Positions 59,487 to 64,000 of a DNA stretch of 64,000 nucleotides are shown here, one piece after another (positions within the stretch are counted from its first letter, which is position 1; each line of letters begins with the position of its first letter). Source of the stretch: Lachnospiraceae bacterium (GTDB lineage: Bacteria; Bacillota; Clostridia; Lachnospirales; Lachnospiraceae); the NCBI GenBank assembly GCA_022845955.1, contig AP025576.1:186001-250000 (forward strand), read 5' to 3'. Made by a program: the position numbers and the translations under genes. The notes under the pieces were generated by a model, which was given only the letters and a program-made list of their open reading frames with translations, made no database searches and was not told where the DNA came from.

Positions 59487-60839
59487 TTACTTTCCTGCAG
59501 CCGCGAAACCTTCATCCATTTCCGCTATAAACTCTTCCTTTGTCATTTCATCATCCATTGCAAAGTCACGAAGAGAATTGGTGTATACGGTGCTGAACTG
59601 ACCGGTGAAGTTGGAAACAGAAGACCATGCAGTAGTTTTCTTTGTGGCTATCTCATTAGCGATATCCTGAGCCGCCTGAGGCAGTGTATCACATTCCACC
59701 CCTTCCAGTGCACTCAGCTGGGATGCGGTACCGCACCAAACGGAGTTAACCTCTGCTCTTGTTGCATACTCAAGAAATGCAAGAGCCGCCTCTTCATTGG
59801 GACTTCCCTCGGAAATCATCCAGGAATCATCTATGCTGACAGGAACGTAGCACTCATCCGCATTTTCCTCGGAAGGATAGGTAAATCCACCGTAGTTACC
59901 ATCAGGATTGTAATCCATGATAGCCCCAAGTCCCCAGGTTCCGATGATAATCATACCCGTTTCGCCGTTTGCAAACATCTGTTCCGCTCTGGCTGTATCA
60001 ATGGTCTTGCAGTCGGAGTTCTGGTAGTTGAGCATAATCTCTCTCCACTGATCAAGCGCTTCGGAATATCCGGGATAGTCGGCAAGGCTTGCACCATCCA
60101 TCAATTCCTGAGCGTTATTCTGAGCCTGATTCCATTTAGAACCATAGTAAATGGTATACCAGTTTGCACCGTATGCGATATCATCCTGATAGCCCGCTGC
60201 ACATGGTGTGATGCCGGCGGATTTCAGGGCTTCACAGGTTTCAATAAATTCAGAATAGGTGGTGGGGACGGACAGTCCCTGTTCTTCAAAAATATCCTTA
60301 TTATAGAATACTACGTTGGCCATCTGATCCAGAGCTACGCCATATATGCCATTATTGTAGGTAACGCAATTGGTTGAACTCTCAGATAATCTGCTAATGA
60401 AATCTTCACCGCTTAGATCCTTGATGAGGCCGTTGTCGATCAGGTCTGTGTAAGATTTTGGTTGTCCGAAAATAACATCGGGGGCTTCATCTGTGGAGAA
60501 TCTCAGTTTGATTACATCGGAGTAGTTATCCATTGCCATGGCTTCTACATTTACTGTTATGTTGGGATATTCTTCTTTGAAGCCCTCTACCAGTCCGTCC
60601 AAAGCTGCCAGCTTGGCGGTTTCTGTCAGATAATGGATAATATTCAGTTCACCTGAGATATCGGAAGATGCGGCGGAAGCCTCTTTGGTTTCCGCTGTAG
60701 TCTCTGCAGCAGCGGTGTTTTCGGAAGCAGCCTCTGCAGCAGGTTCTGATGTGGCGGTGCTTGTACTTGATCCGCAACCGGTGAGCAGAGACAGCATCAT
60801 AGCTGCGGACAGTAGTAGACTAATAACTTTACGCTTCAT
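59487..60839 (-). CDS. Sugar ABC importer D: substrate-binding lipoprotein
   Basis: A 450-residue CUT1 solute-binding protein with a lipoprotein signal (MKRKVISLLLSAAMMLSLLT followed by GC) and a Ser/Thr/Ala/Glu-rich linker. The binding domain shows TDEAPDVIFGQPKSY and NNGIYGVALDQMANVVFYNK. It is the first gene of the importer D operon and is preceded on the same strand by a YesM/YesN pair that probably controls it. The ligand is unknown. Confidence 0.9.
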   Translation of the reverse strand: MKRKVISLLLSAAMMLSLLTGCGSSTSTATSEPAAEAASENTAAAETTAETKEASAASSDISGELNIIHYLTETAKLAALDGLVEGFKEEYPNITVNVEAMAMDNYSDVIKLRFSTDEAPDVIFGQPKSYTDLIDNGLIKDLSGEDFISRLSESSTNCVTYNNGIYGVALDQMANVVFYNKDIFEEQGLSVPTTYSEFIETCEALKSAGITPCAAGYQDDIAYGANWYTIYYGSKWNQAQNNAQELMDGASLADYPGYSEALDQWREIMLNYQNSDCKTIDTARAEQMFANGETGMIIIGTWGLGAIMDYNPDGNYGGFTYPSEENADECYVPVSIDDSWMISEGSPNEEAALAFLEYATRAEVNSVWCGTASQLSALEGVECDTLPQAAQDIANEIATKKTTAWSSVSNFTGQFSTVYTNSLRDFAMDDEMTKEEFIAEMDEGFAAAGK

Positions 60840-61016
60840 AATTATTCCTCCTGTTTTTTGATATATTTATTTTAACAGGACAAACGGAAAATAAAAATTT
60901 GAGAATCCTATCATTTCCAAAGTGTAATTTATTTAAAATTATGCTTTTTTATGGGGAAATTTTATCATCCGCCCTTTCCGGTAAAAGGGAAAAAACCGCT
61001 GAAAGCAACGGGAATA

Positions 61017-61051
61017 AAGCAAGTCTGTGCAGTATGTGCACAGACTTGCTT
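61017..61051 (-). terminator. 15-bp hairpin between the YesN gene and importer D
   Basis: AAGCAAGTCTGTGCA (61017-61031) pairs perfectly with TGCACAGACTTGCTT (61037-61051) around a 5-nt loop. On the minus strand it directly follows the YesN stop codon and runs into a short TTTA, so it is a probable but weak terminator. The importer D promoter must lie in the AT-rich 60840-61010 stretch. Confidence 0.6.
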
Positions 61052-61063
61052 GACAGCAGTATG

Positions 61064-62626
61064 TTAATGGTATTCCTTTGGAGAACAGCCGGTGATTTTT
61101 TTAAAGACCTGGTAAAAGTAAGCATAATTCGAAAATCCAACAATTTCTGCAATTTCATAAACCTTTAAATCGCCCTTTTGAAGGAGCTTTTGTGCTTTTT
61201 GGATTCTGATTTTATTAAGAATATTCACGAAGGACTCACCGGTTTCCTTTTTCAGGATCCGGCAGAGATGGCTCTCCGAAATGCCTGCGTCTTCCGCCGC
61301 ATCATATAACGTAATATTTTCCATATAATGTGTATTGATAAAATCCAGAACCTTTCTTCCCTGACAGGATATCTGGCTGTTCTCCTGCTGGAGGCTGCCA
61401 ATGGTTTGGGCCGTATAGGTTCTGATGTATGAGATAATACTCTGCATGCTGTCAATTTTGTGCATGTCCTCCAGGATGGTTTCCATTGATTTGAGAGGAC
61501 AGTCTCCGGTATTCCGTTCCTGCATACTGCAGGTAATGGTAAAGGCAATCTGCATAAATATATTTTTAATATATTTTACATCATAACAGGTTTCCTGAAC
61601 GATCAATTCAATAAATTCTTCCAGCAGATGGGTGAAGTCCCCTGGTTCCGTATATAGTACCCGGAACATATCCTGCATTTTTCTGCTTAACGTATATTCA
61701 TTTCGGAAGCTTTTACTGGTGATGCTTTTATAATGGATGACAGTCTTATTTTCCAGAAAAAACCGGCTTTCTGCGGAGAATGTCGCCTCCTCATACAGTT
61801 TTGGCAGGGAGGCCAGGCTTCTCTCGGAAAAATCGCTGATGCCCACAAATAAATCTGTATGGAGTGTACGCCCGGTTTCCACAATCCGGTTTGCGATCTT
61901 CAGAGCGGCCAGGTCATAATCACACACAATCTGTATTTTCTGAAAAACAAGTAAAATCAGAAAACCTTCTTTAATACGGGCATGGACGTATTTAAACTGA
62001 TATAAGGTTTCCTGGACCGAAAGGCATTGCCGGATTTGAACAGTAAGCTGATCGACACTTTCCGGAGAAAGAAAATCTGCTGTGCTGACCAGCATCAGTT
62101 CATAGCCTGCCGGCCGCCATTCCGGCTGCAGCATTTCTTCCAGTTCGGTCACTGACCGGGTCACCCCATTGATGCCATCTAACAGCAAATGCCCGGCCCA
62201 GTTTTCATAATCAGAGCGGAGTTTCCTGCGCATAACGGCAGTCTGCCTTTCCCGATCGAGTTTTTCTCCGGCGCGTAATAAGATTGCCTTCAGGGCTTCG
62301 TTATCCAGGGGCTTCAGCAGATAATCAAAAGCTCCGATTTGCAGGGCGGTCTGCGCATAGGAAAACTCATCATATGCGGTGAGAAAAATAAAAAGAATTC
62401 GTTCCTTGCTGTCCATAAGCTGTTTTGCCACTTCCAGACCGGTCATGCCGGGCATATTGATATCCAGAATGGCGATATCCGGATGGTATAAAGTGAGCTG
62501 TTTCATAGCATCGATACCGTTCCGGGCGCAGCCCACCAGCTGGAATCCCCATTCTTCCCAGGGGACCGTGGCCTGAAGCGCCTGTATAGTCAAATGATTA
62601 TCATCCGCAACGACTATTTTATACAT
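61064..62626 (-). CDS. YesN-type response regulator (receiver + AraC HTH)
   Basis: A 520-residue regulator. The receiver has VVADDNH and phospho-acceptor Asp55 in AILDINMPGMTG; the C-terminal AraC domain has YDAAEDAGISESHLCRILKK and ends YAYFYQVFKKITGCSPKEYH. ATG at 62626 follows GAGGAAGAGA and overlaps the kinase gene by 8 bp. It is expected to activate importer D and the GH-A glycosidase genes located just downstream on the same strand. Confidence 0.9.
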   Translation of the reverse strand: MYKIVVADDNHLTIQALQATVPWEEWGFQLVGCARNGIDAMKQLTLYHPDIAILDINMPGMTGLEVAKQLMDSKERILFIFLTAYDEFSYAQTALQIGAFDYLLKPLDNEALKAILLRAGEKLDRERQTAVMRRKLRSDYENWAGHLLLDGINGVTRSVTELEEMLQPEWRPAGYELMLVSTADFLSPESVDQLTVQIRQCLSVQETLYQFKYVHARIKEGFLILLVFQKIQIVCDYDLAALKIANRIVETGRTLHTDLFVGISDFSERSLASLPKLYEEATFSAESRFFLENKTVIHYKSITSKSFRNEYTLSRKMQDMFRVLYTEPGDFTHLLEEFIELIVQETCYDVKYIKNIFMQIAFTITCSMQERNTGDCPLKSMETILEDMHKIDSMQSIISYIRTYTAQTIGSLQQENSQISCQGRKVLDFINTHYMENITLYDAAEDAGISESHLCRILKKETGESFVNILNKIRIQKAQKLLQKGDLKVYEIAEIVGFSNYAYFYQVFKKITGCSPKEYH

Positions 62627-64000
62627 TCTCTTCCTCGCATTTTTCCAAAGGCAGTGTAATTCTGACAATCATGCCATTTCCAGGTGAACTTTCCATCTGG
62701 ATGCCATATTCCGGCCCATATAGGATATGGATCCGCTTCTGAATGCTGCGGATTCCTATGTGTGCCCGGCCGTGACCCGAATCCTCCTGTCCTTCCTCCG
62801 CCAGAATCCGGTCTATTTCTTCCTGACGTGTTCCTTCTCCGTTGTCATACACTTCAAGAATAAGGCAGTCTTTTTTCTTCCTGGAGGTAATCACGATAAT
62901 ACCGTCATCCTTAATAAGATGCAGGCCGTGGATAATAGAATTTTCAACAACCGGCTGAAGGAGAAGTTTGGGAACCAGGTACTGTTGTGTTCCGGTTTCG
63001 ATAGAAATATCCCATTCCAAACGGCCGCCCCCCGTCACAAGTTTTTGCAGATCCAGGTAATAACGAATATACAGAAGCTCCTCCTGCAGTGGAATTTTCT
63101 GGGTATTCCCGTTGATGGAAGCCCGGAGCAGATAACCCAGCATATGGATAGCATGTACAATTTCCTCCTGGCCGGACAGTTTAGCCATGGAACTGATGGA
63201 TTCCAGTGTGTTATATAGAAAGTGGGGATTCATCTGGGCAAGAAGGGCATTATATTCCGCCCGTTCCCGGAGTGTACTGTCCTGGGCCATTTTTTCCACA
63301 CTCTGGGTAAGTTCCCCATACATGGTATTGAACTGATAGCAAAGGTAGGAAGTTTCATCCCGTGTGCGGGGGACAATATGTTCAACAGGTTTTCCTGCAT
63401 TAATATCTCTGAAGCTTTTATCAAGTGCCAGAATATTTCCCAACATTCCCCGAAGCAGATATGTAATCATCAGAATTACTCCAATTAGTACCACTAACTC
63501 TACAATCAGAAGAATGCCGGCCAGGGATTTGGTACGGGCCAGGATGGTACTTTTGTTGACAAGGGCTTCCAGTGTCCAGCCTCGCTTGCCTACTGACGTG
63601 GAAGAAATAAGATACTGTTCCCTTACAGATTCGCTTTCACTGTGCAGAGAGTGCCTCAGCTCTTCGCTGCAATATAGCAAACAATCGTTTTCATCATAGA
63701 TAATACTGGAAAAATCATGATCTCCAAGCAGCGTGTGGAAATAGTCCTTGTCAAAAGTCAGGCAGACGATTCCTTTATAATCTGTGGTTTCCGAATGAAT
63801 ATAGTGTTTAATCAGGTAGATTTCATCGGGTCTGTCGGGAAAGCTGCGCCACAGGGTACTGCCCTGACGGGGGAACATGGTCTTATAGTTATCCCGGATT
63901 TCCTGATACACGGTTTTTTCCTTAAAATTTTCCAACTGCAGTTCTTCTGTGGTATCGTAGTAATAACTGCAGCTATACTGATCAAGTATATAAATACTCT
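62619..64000 (-). CDS. YesM-type sensor histidine kinase, 5' end beyond the window
   Basis: The frame is open to the window edge, so the N-terminus, including the first membrane helix and part of the extracellular sensor, is missing. Visible parts are the end of the sensor domain, one transmembrane helix (GILLIVELVVLIGVILMITY), a HAMP segment, the LytS/YesM-type AQMNPHFLYNTLESISSM with phospho-His, and the ATPase motifs ENSIIHGL, YDNGEGT and GIGIRSIQKR-like region. It is the partner of the YesN-type regulator, with which it overlaps by 8 bp. Confidence 0.9.
   Translation of the reverse strand, partial: SIYILDQYSCSYYYDTTEELQLENFKEKTVYQEIRDNYKTMFPRQGSTLWRSFPDRPDEIYLIKHYIHSETTDYKGIVCLTFDKDYFHTLLGDHDFSSIIYDENDCLLYCSEELRHSLHSESESVREQYLISSTSVGKRGWTLEALVNKSTILARTKSLAGILLIVELVVLIGVILMITYLLRGMLGNILALDKSFRDINAGKPVEHIVPRTRDETSYLCYQFNTMYGELTQSVEKMAQDSTLRERAEYNALLAQMNPHFLYNTLESISSMAKLSGQEEIVHAIHMLGYLLRASINGNTQKIPLQEELLYIRYYLDLQKLVTGGGRLEWDISIETGTQQYLVPKLLLQPVVENSIIHGLHLIKDDGIIVITSRKKKDCLILEVYDNGEGTRQEEIDRILAEEGQEDSGHGRAHIGIRSIQKRIHILYGPEYGIQMESSPGNGMIVRITLPLEKCEEENV

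Noticed and set aside
1..64000. tRNA, rRNA or known riboswitch
   Set aside because: No cloverleaf with a GGTTCGAATC-type arm, no rRNA segment and no T-box or other familiar riboswitch core was recognised by eye. A covariance-model scan would settle this.

Overview
The window reads as chromosome of an anaerobic, Gram-positive gut Firmicute, most likely a Lachnospiraceae member (Eisenbergiella/Hungatella/Blautia-like; genus is my guess). The evidence is the content: four CUT1-type sugar importers, YesM/YesN-type two-component pairs, a glycyl-radical enzyme with its activase, reverse rubrerythrin with a PerR-type regulator, AbiE, HflX, and a sortase-anchored repeat protein with a VLGEA/TGD tail. 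Ribosome binding sites are strong AGGAGG types. No rRNA, tRNA, CRISPR array or complete insertion sequence was found.

Layout. (1) 1-743: 3' end of a glycerol-dehydrogenase-type gene. (2) 716-24410: a large catabolic region. It holds an AraC regulator, two URO-D-superfamily methyltransferase-like genes, an unrecognised TIM-barrel-like gene, a YesN/YesM pair, importer A, a PLP-dependent sulfur-amino-acid lyase, a glycyl-radical activase and enzyme (GRE), a GH106-like glycosidase, an AraC regulator broken by a frameshift, importer B and a GH30 glycosidase. (3) 24500-26195: AT-rich AbiE toxin-antitoxin pair, followed by a 262-bp near-perfect palindrome. (4) 26794-27823: reverse rubrerythrin and PerR. 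(5) 27955-31316: tandem structured repeats leading into an OmpR-type two-component pair and an EcsC-family gene. (6) 31585-40366: a sialoside locus with GntR/LacI-type regulator, sialate lyase, sialidase, importer C, a PfkB kinase and a SIS-domain amino-sugar isomerase/deaminase. (7) 40567-55280: housekeeping and envelope genes: pseudouridine synthase, O-antigen-ligase-like protein, YtvI/AI-2E-type protein, an EndoQ-UvrD fusion, a small protein coupled to a 1650-residue surface protein with nine 75-residue repeats, and HflX. (8) 55385-64000, minus strand: a CPBP protease, then a clan GH-A glycosidase, importer D and a second YesN/YesM pair cut by the window edge.

How it works together. None of the four importers has its ATPase here, so a shared MsmX/MsiK-like ATPase elsewhere is implied. 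All four glycosidases lack signal peptides. The common strategy therefore appears to be import of intact glycosides or oligosaccharides followed by cytoplasmic hydrolysis. YesM/YesN pairs or AraC regulators sit beside importers A, B and D, and a GntR/LacI-type repressor heads locus C.

The best candidate for an undescribed system is the 1.7-18.6 kb block. It combines an unassigned GRE with a Cys-x-Glu active-site loop, a PLP lyase translationally coupled to the activase, two URO-D proteins without any visible corrinoid protein, and a GH106-like enzyme. The best non-coding candidates are the 262-bp palindrome, which shares its terminal 16 bp with a separate 34-bp palindrome, and the tandem ~107-nt structured repeats whose first arm covers a promoter -10 box.
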